NCBI GenBank assembly: GCA_035610835.1
Contig: CM069455.1
Location: 354,335-418,334 of the forward strand
Reading direction: 5' to 3'
Source: Ophiura sarsii
Taxonomy: Eukaryota > Echinodermata > Ophiuroidea > Amphilepidida > Ophiuridae
DNA: 64,000 bases
Shown here: piece after piece, positions 1 to 13,100 of the stretch
Layout of the letters: every line of letters begins with the position of its first letter
How positions within the stretch are numbered: position 1 is the stretch's first letter
Notes under the pieces: model-generated
What the model was told of the DNA's origin: nothing
The model's database searches: none
What the model saw: the letters and a program-made list of their open reading frames with translations, nothing else
Translations under genes and position numbers: made by a program

Positions 1-225
1 GCTTTTTGGGTAACCATTTTAATATTCGCTCTAAAAGGCTTAGAAAAACCCAAAAGCAACGTTCAAATATGCAACAAAATTCCTGCTCGCTGCGCTCGCA
101 TTATATAAATAAGCAGTTTTAATTTGAATAAATCGGGTTATTTTTTTTTTTAATTGGGGTTGGGGTCACGGTACTCACCAAGAATGTCAAATGGGCTCGT
201 TGGCTAAAAAGGTTGAGAACCACTG
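1..225 (-). mobile_element. hAT-like transposon end (remnant)
   Basis: Read on the minus strand, the segment ending at 225 begins CAGTGGTTCTCAACC, which resembles the terminal inverted repeat of Charlie-type hAT elements. The sequence at 1-110 (gctttttgggtaacc through the cgctgcgctcgc stretch) recurs inverted at 31990-32095, next to a second ggttgagaacc terminus. No transposase is visible, and the other end lies outside the window. The family assignment rests on the terminus only. Confidence 0.55.
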
Positions 226-539
226 TTTTCAGTTAATGTTTAATATATATAAATACATTTCATGAACTTATGAACGTATTAATTTATGAATTTTTCTATA
301 GAAAACCAGCTGCACTGATGGATGTGATACACTTATATTGTATTTGGTATACACCCTATGTATTTCACCTATAGCAGGCTAGTTAGTAGATCGACATTTA
401 GATCTTCGGTTTACCCCAATCATGAGGCTAGCATACCCCATATCTGACTGTCCCAACTGAGCCAGCTTGACAGGACCAACTAACTCTAGGCTACACCAAT
501 GAATGGCTATACACGGCTACACAGTGGTGTTCTACCAGA
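226..539. other. Unassigned AT-rich sequence
   Basis: No coding exon, RNA gene or clear repeat structure is visible here. It lies between the hAT-like remnant and a large palindromic element. Confidence 0.4.
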
Positions 540-1656
540 TACAGGCTGTCCCAAAATGATTAGTACCCATCGATGCCCAAAGTTCAATCATTTTTGTCAT
601 CATCAAAATTGATGGGATTACGTTGTTTTTACATCATCTTTGTCATACTGTACTACCGTATTTTATTAGAATTTTAGATCATGAATATCGGATTTATCAA
701 ACTCAAGATACACTCTATTATTTTAGATCATGAATATCGGATTTATCAAACTCAAGATACACTCTATATGTAAAACGTGGTGATTTCACCTTTTTGGCAA
801 AGTGCTAAAAACTGTGTGTGCTGTTACAGCTTGTTTGAAAGAAACTTGTGTATTCTCATAATCTCTTGTCTACTCAATATAATCTTGTGTGTCTTTCTGT
901 TGTAACTGTTATTAGTTATGGGTGTTCAAATCATTAATTCTTCTCCTTAATTCAATTTATTTAACGGGTAAAAGAAGTTTGTCACACTTGAGTGACCCCA
1001 TGCATTGTTTTATTTGACAAGTGTTTAGGGACTTCTAAATGAAGTGGTATTTGGTGTATGACCAGTGGCTTAGATTTCATTTCAACATTGGAGAATGGAT
1101 TTCGTGAGGTTCAACACTAAGGGACTATATCATTTTTACCAAGTTTGTATGAAATTGCATCTCAAATATAAAAAAGGAAGTCTAAGCCACTGCTAATTAC
1201 CCATGACTACGTTTTTACCTGTTTAATGTCCCTCAAGTTTAGCCTTAAAACTAGCTCATTATAAAAACAAAGCTTGGGGTCGCTCATGCGTGACGATCCA
1301 TTTTTACTCTTCAAATTGAATCAAAATGAAGATGTATTAATGGTTTGAACAACAATATTATACAACAACAGTTTAAAATAGAAAGGAACCAAAGATATAG
1401 CAGACAAGAGATTAAGAGAATGTATTATATAGTTTCTTTCAGTCAAGCTTTTTAAAAACACATTTTTTTGCACTTTGCCAAAAAGATGAAATCACCATGT
1501 CCTACAAAATGGATTGTAACTTCATTAAAAGAAGTCCGATATTCATGATATAAAAGTCTAATGAAAGGGTACAGTATAGCAACAAAGGATCTAATCTCAT
1601 TGATTTTGATGATGAAAAAATGTATTGAACTCTGAGCATCGATGGGACAGCCTGTA
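540..1656. mobile_element. Palindromic TIR element, copy 1
   Basis: The element starts tacaggctgtcccaaaatg and ends with the inverse cgatgggacagcctgta. Its two halves are largely reverse complements, for example the motif around ggtgatttcaccttttt at 780 and its inverse near 1490. A second member at 30901-31986 has the same ends and interior. Within the left arm a ~51-bp segment starting ttttagatcatgaatatcgg is tandemly duplicated (about 664-765). It has no coding capacity, so it is a non-autonomous DNA element or foldback. The superfamily is undetermined. Confidence 0.75.
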
Positions 1657-2796
1657 CAGTATGATCTGTGACTGATAATGCAATGACAAATGTAATGTAA
1701 GGCTGGTCGCTGGGCTGGTGGTGGTCAAGAGGATGTATTTTATACATCTAGCTAGTAGTTGACTATGAGATAACCAGGTCAGAATTGGAGTATGATAACA
1801 CTGTCGCCAAGATACAATTAGAAACCCAAATCTAATATGACCTGTTGATCACCACTGATAAGTCTACGCGGTGAGTGACGGAACTATATACATGTGCAAA
1901 CACATATGAGTAAGTTGTTGCATGGTATAGTATATGCCTGCAAAATTGTCACAGGCAGCGTACAGATAATTGGAAATAGTTATGCTTCAGCTGTTATGAT
2001 TGGTTGACAGGATTGTGCGTTATAGTGTGGGTGGCCTTTGTGAACCAATGAAACCAAGTGTACTTGACGATTTGGTGGCTCTATTTAAAACAATGCTGAA
2101 TCCATGGTGTGACCTTCCTAGAAAATAAGTTGATCTCTGCAACGAGCGTAATGTATCAGTACTAGTTTATTTCATAATCTGAAGTAGTCAAATACTCACA
2201 TCGCGAGAAAAATGACCTTGTACGTAGAGCGTGACCTGCTGGCTGACTGTTCCCACTAGTTGGTTTCCACTGTCAAGGCAGGAGGGCGTCCTATACTGTA
2301 CACACGGATATGTTGAGAAACGCGTATAGATTGTAGGAAACTTGCCAAAACAGGCTAAGCAAAAAATCTTAACCAAAAATTTAATGTTCATTTTGAAATA
2401 GGGACAAACCATGGACTCAAAATCGCCAACAGTGGAATATGAAGTCATTTTGAATCCCGCGAGTGCGCAAGCCATAAATTCAATACAAATTATTGCTGAT
2501 AGCTACACTCATTTTTCATAGGGTATAGCGAACTTTCGCAAAATATCGCAAGTTCGACTTGCTGTGAGCGCCTTTTTTCCGCAGAAAGATGCGTGTTTAA
2601 AAGTGTGAGCTGCATGCAGCGGGTAAACAAGCGGAATGTTCTTGAGCACCTGATGCATCATGGGTAGTTTGGACACCCTCAGAGGGTGACGCGATAGCTG
2701 ATTTCTCTCTCATACAAGTAAATTGAAGAAATCCTTATTTGCTATTAATCTAATATTTAACATATTCATTATCATAACATCTTATCTATCTTTCAG
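1657..2796. other. Upstream flank or first intron of gene A
   Basis: I looked here for a signal-peptide exon like that of gene B (ATG followed by a hydrophobic stretch and a phase-1 GT donor) and found none. Short open frames on either strand have no recognisable domain. If gene A has a leader exon it is either diverged beyond recognition here or upstream of the window. Confidence 0.4.
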
Positions 2797-2836
2797 ATAA
2801 TCCTGAAACGTGTGAAACACGTTACGTCTTTACATT
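2797..2836 (+). pseudogene. Truncated duplicate start of the IgGFc-type exon
   Basis: About 106 bp before the real exon of gene A there is a second acceptor (tatctttcag at 2787-2796) followed by ataatcctgaaacgtgtg, nearly identical to the genuine exon start at 2903. Read in the phase-1 frame it gives DNPETCETRYVFTF, close to the genuine [14 protein letters not shown] and gene B's [14 protein letters not shown], and then loses similarity. The frame runs into a TAA at the genuine exon boundary, so using this acceptor by read-through would truncate the protein. It looks like the remnant of a duplicated first ectodomain exon. Confidence 0.7.
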
Positions 2837-2902
2837 TCTTATTTCTTTTATTATTTGGACTGTAGAGAATTCATCATCATCACATCTGTTTTTATCTTCC
2901 AG

Positions 2903-4153
2903 ATAATCCTGAAACATGTGGTCGCAATTTCGTGTTTGCGTATCCATCTGCCTATGTCTCTATCCGAGTCCCCGTCGAAGCCTACGTGCTTATTACCACA
3001 CCATCGAATGACCCAGTCTCTGTGAATACATCCGTTCCGGGGATAGATTTCCTCAACACTACGGTAATAACTAGCAGTAATCTCGCAAATATTACCCTAC
3101 CTGCTAACGTTATATTCAATCGCGATGATACATTGGTAAATAAAACCGTTATCGTCAACGCTGATTGTAATGTATGTGTATATGGAATGTGTTCACGCAG
3201 CAGTACTGCTGATGGATTTACTGTATTTCCTACAAGAACGATGAGTCGACGTTACGTTCTGGCCTCTTATCACCCCATCCACAACCACCCGTCTGAATTC
3301 GTCGTTACCGCACTGGCAGAAGAGACTGTCATAACCATATTCAACCATGAAGGCCATGACAACATGCAGAGTGTGAGGCTGCAACCCTATGAATCCTTCC
3401 AGTATCGGGACACCACCCACGATCTCACAGGAACTTTAGTAACGTCCAGCAAGCCCGTGTCAGTTATGTCTGGCAATGAATATGCTTATGTTCCAACTGG
3501 AGTAGGGATCAGTGGCGAATATATGATGTCTCACATGTCAGGAGCAGAGGAATCTGGACGCCATTTTGTTCTGGCTCCGTTTCTAGGTCGCACTTCGGGC
3601 TACATTTTCCGTGTAATCGCATTGCATGACAGCACTTACGTTTATATCGGTAACTTGGACAGTCATCCTATTGAACTGTCCGAGTTCAGCTTTTATGAAG
3701 GTGACACTGGGTCTACAGATAACATTACAATCATATCATCTGATAAGAATGTTATTGTTGTCCAATATGCTAAAGGATACTCTAGCGATCAGGTCGGTGA
3801 TCCATTCATGCTGCTTGTTCCTCCTACGAGTTTCTTTTCAAACAATGTAACATTCCCTGTTACTTCATTACCGAGGTCCGCTCTTCTACAGTTGTACCTA
3901 AACGTTATTGTCCAGTGTGAGCACAGCCTAGACATCGCCGTCGATGGCAGTACAGATGTGGAATGGGATGACCGTTTAAATAATGGAGGGGAATATTGTG
4001 TCAACCGAAAACGGATGAGCATTGGATTACACTCCATTGGACATCCATCAAGTTCTGTGACATTTGCAGTCGTTGTGTATGGCTTTGCCCGGGGCGTTTC
4101 TTATGGATATATGGCCGGATACAATCTTCATGCATTTCAGCGTACGACTCCTG
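2903..4153 (+). CDS. Gene A exon: IgGFc-binding N-terminal-type ectodomain
   Basis: This is a single 1,251-nt exon, phase 1 at both ends (tatcttccag before it, gtaggt after it). The translation has the hallmarks of the IgGFc-binding protein N-terminal family: a [14 protein letters not shown] start, a NVCVYGMCS segment, [77 protein letters not shown] and DPFMLLVPP. These repeated beta-rich blocks are typical of the family. Many N-x-S/T sequons fit an extracellular glycoprotein. In known proteins this domain is secreted or mucin-associated; here the reading frame continues into a membrane kinase. It closely matches the gene B exon at 34859-36112. Confidence 0.88.
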
Positions 4154-7100
4154 GTAGGTATTTATAAAACCGAATATATTTCATTTGTTAGGCTTTAGCT
4201 ACAGGCTGTTCCGAGAAAGGTTAGGGATCAAGTCAAAACTCGACCGCCGGTTACGACCGGTTCCGCCCGGTTCTCACAAAACGTGTCGTCTGTTATAATA
4301 TACACACATAATGAGGTCAAATAGTTACACTCTGGTGAACACGACCGGTTGATACTGCCTCGTCACACGCGTGAGCAATAAAGTCTTGAAGTAATGGGTT
4401 CTTAAGTCTCAGTTGACAACCAGTACAATACAACTATTGATTTTCGCTGGGTTTGGCTTTTTCAATCTGTTTATAGCTCAATTAACTTTTTAAAATCAAT
4501 ACCGAAAGTATATGAATGTTTTTTTTATAGAATGATTATATAGAGAGAGCTATTATGACCGCAAAGTAACAGATTGATAGTGTACGTTTACGTTTACGTC
4601 GATACTTGGCAGAGTCCTTCTGTCAGGATGTAGATGCCAAGGTGCTGTAGCTCATGTGCAGTGCTACAGTAGGTTGCGTTGTGCGAATCTGTACAATAAA
4701 GTGCGAGTAAAAAAATGATGCAGCCTATATGTGTGCTGCAGCAGCTCCCCTGAATGCCCCTATAGATGGTGAGGCTAGGGCATCACCAGGGAGGGCGTTC
4801 CACCATGCAACAGTTCTTGGGAAGAATGCAAAGCTGTAGGCTTGGGTACGAGCATTGATGGGTTGGAATTTATTTGGGTGATAAGATATCGTACTGCTAG
4901 GCATCATCGGAGTAATGTAGTGACTGGCATTGATGGCAACTAGTTGATTATTTATCTTGTACATGAGTGCTAGGCTTGCAGCATGACGTCTTTTTTCCAG
5001 GGAGTCCCATTGAAGGTCTTGCATCATGGCACTAACACTCTCTCTCCGCCGGTATCTATGAAGGACAAATCTTGCTGCCCGGTGTTGTATCATCTCAATC
5101 CTTGACACATCTTTCTTGGTGTGAGGATTCCATACTGAGCTGCAGTATTCCAGGTGGTGACGGACAAGGGAGATGTAGGCTTGTTGTCTCAGTCTCTGGG
5201 AGCATCCTCGTAGGTTTCGTCTGACCAGTCCTAGCATACGGTTGGCTTTGGTGGATATTTTGTTGATGTGAGGCTGCCAGGACATGTTGTTGGTGAGTGT
5301 CAGACCTAAGTATGGGTATTCAGGGACAGGCGACAGAAGATTTCCTCCAAGATTATATTCCGTATTGATGATGTTATTGCGACGGAGGGTGAAGCGCATG
5401 GAGTGGCATTTGTCAGTGTTGAATTTCATCTGCCACTTTTCGGACCACTGATGAAGGGTGTCAAGGTCTTTCTAGAGAGCGATGGTATCATTATTGCTGT
5501 TGATGGTCTTATAGATAAGGCAGTAATCTGCGAAGAGACGTATCTTGGACGAGATGCCAGATGGGAGATCATTAATAAATGACAGGAAGAGGAGAGGTCC
5601 TAGCACTGTCCCTTGTGGCACACCGGAGATGACTGGAGCCAGTTCGAGAATTGGCCATCGACAACTACACGTTGAGAGCGCTTGGTGAGAAAGTTCTCAA
5701 TCCATAGAAGAAGAGAGTCACGGATGCCATAATGGTGGAGTTTGTGAATGAGACGCTTGTGGGGGACTCTATTGAAGGCTTTGGAAAAGTCCATCACTAC
5801 TGCATCCACCTGCTCACGGTCATCCAAGGACTTTTGGAGGTCTTGTGATGTAATGATAAGCTGCGTTTCGCACGAACGACCAGATCTGAAGCCATGTTGA
5901 GTATTGACCAGTATTTGATGTTTATTGTAGTGGCCCATGATTTGGCTAAATATGATGTGTTCAATCAGCTTACTACAAATGGAGGTGATGGAGACTGGAC
6001 GGAAGTTTGATGGAGTACTTCTGTCATCCTTCTTATGAAAAGGGGAGATGTTGGCCAATCTCCAGTCGGATGGCACTGTACCAGTATCCAAGGACTGTTG
6101 AAAGATGGAAGCGAGGATTGGTGCAATGACGTCAGCAGACTCCTTTAGGATACGAGCCGAGATACCATCTGGTCCTGTGGCTTTGTTGGTTTTCAGTGAC
6201 TGTAGTAACTTAAGAGCACCATCTGGCTCAACTGTAATATGGTCGGCTGGTGGATATTCTGGCGTTTGATCCATTTTGGGCATGTTGGATGAGTCCTCTT
6301 TGGTAAAGACAGAGCAGAATTGATTGTTGAAACATGATGCCTTCCCTTTACTGTCAAATATCACCTTGTGACCATCTTTCAGTTAAGATACCGAGGTAGA
6401 GTCCTGTCTTTTAGATTTGATGAATGACCAGAATTTCTTGTTGGATTTGTCATCTTCATCGAACATGTTGTTCTGGAAGGACCAGTATAAGATTGACGTT
6501 GAGCTTTCTGGGAGGCTTTCCGGATATCTATGTAGTTATCCCAGTAAGCTGGTTTGTTGGTGAGACGCGCTTTGTTATATAAGCGTTGTTTCTTCCTGCT
6601 CATGCGTCTGATTTTCCTGATATGCCTTGCGCAAGATGTTTTGAAAGGCACATGTTTCTCAGTGTGAGGCGGTTGATGGTCGATGTAAATAAATTCCAGT
6701 TGTCTTGGACAGAGCGAGATGATGGATTATTGCCAAGATAATCATCTCTGAAGTCGGCCATGTCGGATCTAAGGTTGGTCATGTCAGCACTTTGAGGATT
6801 CAACTGCGTAAGGTTTCACAATGCGATTTACCCAGTCAATATCTGCCAGGTTGAAATCACCTGCGACGAGGATGACGGCATTCCTGAATTTGGATTGGAT
6901 ATCCGCAATAGAGTCGGCTAACAGTTGAATGTTTGTTGATTATCAATGGCTTGCGACCTTGAATATGGATCTGAATCCAAGTAAGTTCAGCATCAGCGGA
7001 GGTACTTGGGGTTAAATTTGCTGTCGATTTTGAATTTGGGTTTGACTGGCTGGTGTTTCATGGTGCTACTGTGGGCAATCAAAGATCTCACATGACTAAC

Positions 7101-10100
7101 ACAATATGTGTGCAGAGCCGATAAGGTGTGGGCTGGGTCTTCATAGTTCAGGCCAAGTAATTTGATCCAGTAGACAAGAATATTCGGTGGGCCATTCACA
7201 TCAGAGACTATGTCACCATGGTGTGGAAATGGAGTATGGGAGCTCTGGTTGCCGCACTGATTGGCAGGGTCAACCCATGGACTTGGCGTGGTTAAGTCAA
7301 GATGTGATATATGATGGATGCTTAGTAGAAGTAGAGCCACCGAAAATGTTAGGTGAAGGGGTAGAGCCATGGTAATGGTATGACAAGAGTAGCAATAATA
7401 GCATCACATAAATGGAGAAAGAGAGATAAACTGGGTATGGTGTACAGGAAAATATAAGCTTGTTTAGAAATAGTCAAAGCTAGATGCACCGATGATATAA
7501 CTTAAGGTATTGGGATAATCTCACCGGGATGCTGATGCTGATTGCTGATGGTCCAACCCGGAAACAATAAGCTTACACCTCACTGTGTAGAAGAGTGTAG
7601 GGTCGCTGAATTATGCAGCCTGGGTGCCATCTTGGATTGAAGCAACAAGTCAATAAGAGTAGAGTGATCCAAAATAATCCGATGTAAATAAACTGCAGCT
7701 AGGTAGTAGCATGTAAATTGGTCCGGTTACAGCATTGAGTCAACCGGCGGTTGTTCAGTGGTGCATGTGTAAATATTCATATACCAGTAAAACATTTGAC
7801 CTGAAAGAACCGGGCGGAACCGACCGTAACCGGCGGTCAACGGGCGGTCGAGTTTTGATGTCTTCCCTTAGCACCTATCCATACCCAGGAACATACCGAA
7901 AGGTCCATACTGTAGGCCTCCATTTTGTGTACGAGTTTATATTAAGAACATCGGACTTATGAACTTAAAGATACATTCCATCGTGTAAGTCATGAAGATT
8001 TTACCTTTAAGTCAAAGTGGGAAAAAATGTATGTTTTACTTATTTGAAAGAAACAAATACATTCTCTCCTCTACTAATCTAACCATTTGTCCCTTTCTCT
8101 TTTGAACTATTTTTAATTATGGTGGTTCAAAAAATAAATAATTGTATTTAAATTTGAAGGGTAAACCAAGTTCGTCACACTTGAGTGATTCCATGCTTTG
8201 TTTTTATCTATTAGGCTAGATATGAGGCTTATATGTTGATATACATTTAATGGGTACATAAGTGTCTTTGGGTAATTAGCACAGTGGCATAGATTTCTTT
8301 TACGCCCTGACCTGCATGTATAAACATAACGAATGCAGGTTTTTCTTATGTTCATGATTTATACTTGCACAAATGAATAAATGAGATGATGTTACTTTGG
8401 TATGACGTTCGGATGAGTGAAGAGGGGTGAAATATTTCCAAAGTTATAAAAAGGAAAACATTTCATGTTTAGGGTTAGTGAAGGCGTGATCTGTATAGTA
8501 TGCCTCCCTACATCACCTCCACCACCACCATCTCCACCTCCACCACCAACACCTCCGCAACCACCACCTCCACATCTACCTCCTCCTCATCCACCTCCAC
8601 CTCCTCCAACACCACCACCTTCACCACCACCATCACCACCTCCGCAACCACCTCCACACCCCTCCTCCTCCTCCGTCTCCATCTCCACCTCCACCTCCAC
8701 CACCACCACCTTCACCAGCACCTCCATCACCACCTCAATCACCACCTACTCCACCACCTCCACATCCGTGCTAGTCGTGCTACTATTAATATACTACTAG
8801 GCGTCTATGCTACCACCACCAAGGACATCCACCACAACCTCCTCCTCCACCACCACCTCCACCACTACCACCACGCCCTCCACCATCACCACCCCCTCCA
8901 CCTTCATCAACACCACCACCACCACCACCACCACAACCACCACCACCACCACCACCACTACAACCACCACCTACTCCACCATATCCACATCCACCTCCTC
9001 CTCCACATCCCCCTCCTCGACGTCAACCATCACCACCACCTCTACATCCTACTCCTCCACATTCCCCTCCTCCTCCATCACCCTTACCTTTACCACCTCA
9101 ACCACCACCTATTTCACCACCTCCACATCCACATACTTCATTTCCTCCTCCACATCCCCTCCTCAACCTCAACCACCACCACCACCACCACCACCCCCAC
9201 CACCACCACCTCCACTTCCTCCACATCCACCTCATTCTCCTCCACTTCCACCACCACCTCCACCATCTCCATCATCATAACCTTCTCCACCTCCTTTATA
9301 GTCTGCTTTGTATACCGTGTATTTCACGGTCACACAATCGAACAACACCCTCTGATACTTCGCCTTGCGAAAACCGCTCACATCCAAGAACTGACCAATA
9401 CACCGTCTACTTGCATTGGATTTGACCTTTCGACCTCCGTATACTGTTACACTGTGCTCCATCCAAAAATTGAAGTATGTGAATATTTATGTACCGTCTT
9501 CGCAGAGGGAAGAATCTTGCTCACTTTTATAAATTCAAAATGTCGATTTTCTGGCACTGTATAGCCGTCGTTTCTGTCTAAAATCACACTTTAGAAGTAA
9601 TCTTTGACATTGGTCCTCGCCCAAAATATTTTCCTCAGAGATATAGCTACATTTCCGCATATGTGACTATTTCCATGCTATTTCCTATCTTTCAATATCG
9701 TGTAATAAAAAACCTTTTTTTACGTCCAAACAGAGACAATTTTGTTTTAACGATAACTACTTAGTAGAAACTCTTACACAGCCACAGAAATATCACCTTC
9801 ACGTGTTTCTAGATGTACAGACAGCAAATTCAATATAAGCGCGTTGTGAAGGGGTGTGATACTATCGTGACGCATAGAAGGCATCGTCTCTAGTAATCCA
9901 TAGTGTGCTTATTAAAGCACAGTTCTTTGGTAAATCCAATGCCAGTAGACCTTGTATTTGGTCGGTTCACGGATGGGAAGTATCAGAGGGTGTTGTTCGA
10001 TTGTGACAGTGAAATTATACATGGTGTACATAGTCGACTACCTCCTTTACCACAACCTCCACCACCTCAACCACCACCACAACCTCCACCACCACCACCT

Positions 10101-13100
10101 CGACTCAGCAAAATATAAAACAAGTATGTAGAAACCCTAGACATGCTACCATTAATATACTACTAGGCGTCTATATTACCACCACCAAGGACATCCACCA
10201 CAACCTCCTCCACCACCACCACGCCCGCACCATCACCACCCCCTCCACCTCGTCCACCATTACCACCACCACCTCCTCAGCCACCACCACCACTTCCACC
10301 ACGACCACCTCCACAGCTACCTCTTCCACCTCCTCCTCCACCACCATCACCTCCACCACCCCACAACCACCACTTCCTCCAACATAACCAAAACCTCCTC
10401 CACCACCACTTCCTCATCCACCACCATCACCTCTACCACCATCACCTCTACCAACACCACCTCCACCATCATCACCACCAACACCAGTTAGAGACCGAAA
10501 GTAGAATCCCAGAAATGTGATATTTAATCATTTTTTTACAAGGGAGCGAAACAACACCATGGACAACTAGAGAAGACACGACATATGAGGAAAGTCATGA
10601 CAGTGTCACCGTTTCATCTGGAGGTACGTGGCATTGGGTCTATGTAATAAATATTAGGTCAATGTACTCAATATAAATAAGTTTTAATATTTAGAGACCG
10701 AAATTAGAATCCCTGAAATCTAAGCTACTGCTAATTCAACCAATTTTACTTCATTAGCTATCCATAACTCCTAACCACTTGTCAGATAAAATCAAAGTAC
10801 ATGTACATGTAAATACAACATGTACGGCTGCAGTAATTCTCAAAAAATCTAAGGCAAACCAGATTTAAATTTGATGTTTAATTAAAACATATGTTTGTAT
10901 TTCGTTTGTAAGTGAGCGGAACAACATCATGGACAACTAGAGAAGACACGACATATGAGGAAAGTGATCATGAAAGTGTTTCCATTTCATTTGGAGGTAC
11001 GTAGCATTATGTCTAGTTAGAGACCAAATAACGAATCCCTGAAATCTAAGCCACTGATAATTCGCCCGATTATATATATTTCATGAGTCGTCAGGTCGAT
11101 TGACAGTAAATACAACATGGTTCCTCTATAAGTTTTGTATTGAGAATTAAGGTACCGTAGATTATCAAGCTTAAAGGTATTGACACTTTCGGGACACCTC
11201 GTATGTTAAGCCTTAACGTTTTATTTTAAAGAACATTGCGAGTTTCTCTACCGGAAATGAGACGTTTTAAGACCCGTGAAAGAACATTTGGAATACTCCG
11301 TACGGCTACAGTAATTCTCCAAATAGTCTGAGACAAACCAAATTAAATTTGATGTTTAAAGAAAACATATGTTTGCATTTCTTTTGTAAGAGAGCGGAAC
11401 AACACCATGGACAACAAAAGAAGGCACGACATATGAGGAAAGTGATCATGAAAGTATTACCGTTTCATCTGGAGGTACGTAGCATTGGGTCTCTGTGATA
11501 GATATTAGGTCCATGTATAATATAATCAATATACGTTTTTAGTTTGCGACAGTTTTAGACAATTTTTACATTGAGAAGAATTAAAATGATATACTTTGTA
11601 ATTTACAGATTGTCCCAAAATATCAAGTATACAAACAATGACGTACCTCAGTGTACATGTGTAATAAGGGTGGACATAAATCCCTTCTTTTGTTTATTTC
11701 ATCCATATATCTTTTTGTTGTCTTTTGTGTGGTGTTTTAATTTCATCGGATTTCACTTCAAATAAAACCTCATACTATCGATAAAGCTTCGAGCAAAGAT
11801 ATTAAGCATGTTAACACTTTCCACGCGGCAGACGTCTGCAGACGATATTCCCAAATTTCACCCACAAAATCAAACATGCCACAATTATAATTTGAATGTC
11901 ATTAGCATATTTGGAATCAACATGAGAAATGCATTGAAATAAGTACAAACATGTCTAGTATTGGTCCAGTAATTCTTGAGATAGACTTTGAAAATTGGGA
12001 AAGTTTTCTGAAAAATCGGTTTTGTAATGGTAAAACCAATAGCAGCGTGGAAAGTGTTAAGACAGTCAAGCTGAACAATTCCTGCACGACATTATAATAC
12101 GTACATGTACCATTTATACAAAAACATTATGAAGAGTTGACATTAATCAACGTTTTATTGACATTAAACATGTTAAAACAGGGTATAGCAAATAATACCT
12201 GCAGAACATGTTGGGTACATTACTCAAAAACACCTCAGTGGTCAATAATACCCTTTGTCATGGTACTTTCGAACTGTGCTTTGTTTAATTACCACGACAA
12301 AAGGAAGTATTGACCATTTTGCCCGAAAATGCGATGATTTTAATTTTAATTTGTTTCCCTGAAAATTGTGTGACAAATAAGCTATTTAATCGATTTGTAA
12401 ACTTTCAGGAATTCTTACACAAACATATTTTGGTACATACCTCAAAATCATCTGGTCAATACTTCCTTTTGCCATGGTAGGGAAGTATAGCTATTGCGTT
12501 ATTAATGCCGCCATATTCCTGGTTTAATCCATTATAATGAAGTTCCCCTTTCATCTCTCATTGTTTACAGTATCCTATAAAAAGATTAGCGCAATAGTTG
12601 GAGCAACCGCGAGTTTTGTTCTTGTTGTAGTGGTTGCACTTCTTTTCCTCGTCAGGAAGAAAGGATGGTTGACAAGACGAGGACACCACCGCGACGTTGA
12701 CGATCGGACTATGGTACATAATGATACTCACATTATTATACTAACACATAAACATAATCTATGTGGACTTAGGTCGGGCATGTTTTCCCTGATGTCCTTA
12801 CAGTAATTGTCACAAGGCATTTTATATGTATTTATACTTCCCGGCCTTGTATAAAGGAGGTGTCCCGTAAGTGTAAAAGTGTACATTATATGTTAGAAAA
12901 ATAACTATCGAGCCCAACTTGTGTAATTATACATTATAGAACAAAACACCACACTTATGACAACAACAAATAAACACCGCAATCTCTCAACATGCACTTT
13001 TTAAAATTCGCGGCGGTCGAAAGTCCCAGTGTCGATGCTGTCATAGTTATACAATGCACATGCGCAAATTTGAGCAGCGATACCCATGACGTCATCGACA

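Larger units (their letters stand above)
4202..7880. mobile_element. TIR element carrying a nested LINE
   Basis: The left arm near 4230-4280 (caaaactcgaccgccggtta, then a ccggttccgcccggttc block) is matched by its reverse complement at about 7800-7860 (gaaccgggcggaacc through cggtcgagttttgatg). Similarity continues inward, for example aggtcaaat at 4312 and its inverse near 7795. A degenerate LINE on the minus strand fills the interior. The simplest reading is a DNA transposon with ~150-bp terminal repeats that was later hit by a LINE. It lies wholly in intron 2 of gene A. Confidence 0.65.

Noticed and set aside
8465..9564. Long open frames of poly-Pro, poly-Thr/Ser and poly-His (111, 354 and 157 residues)
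   Set aside because: They follow from CCA/CCT triplets that lack stop codons in the plus frames, overlap in all three frames, and have no domain or supporting splice context.
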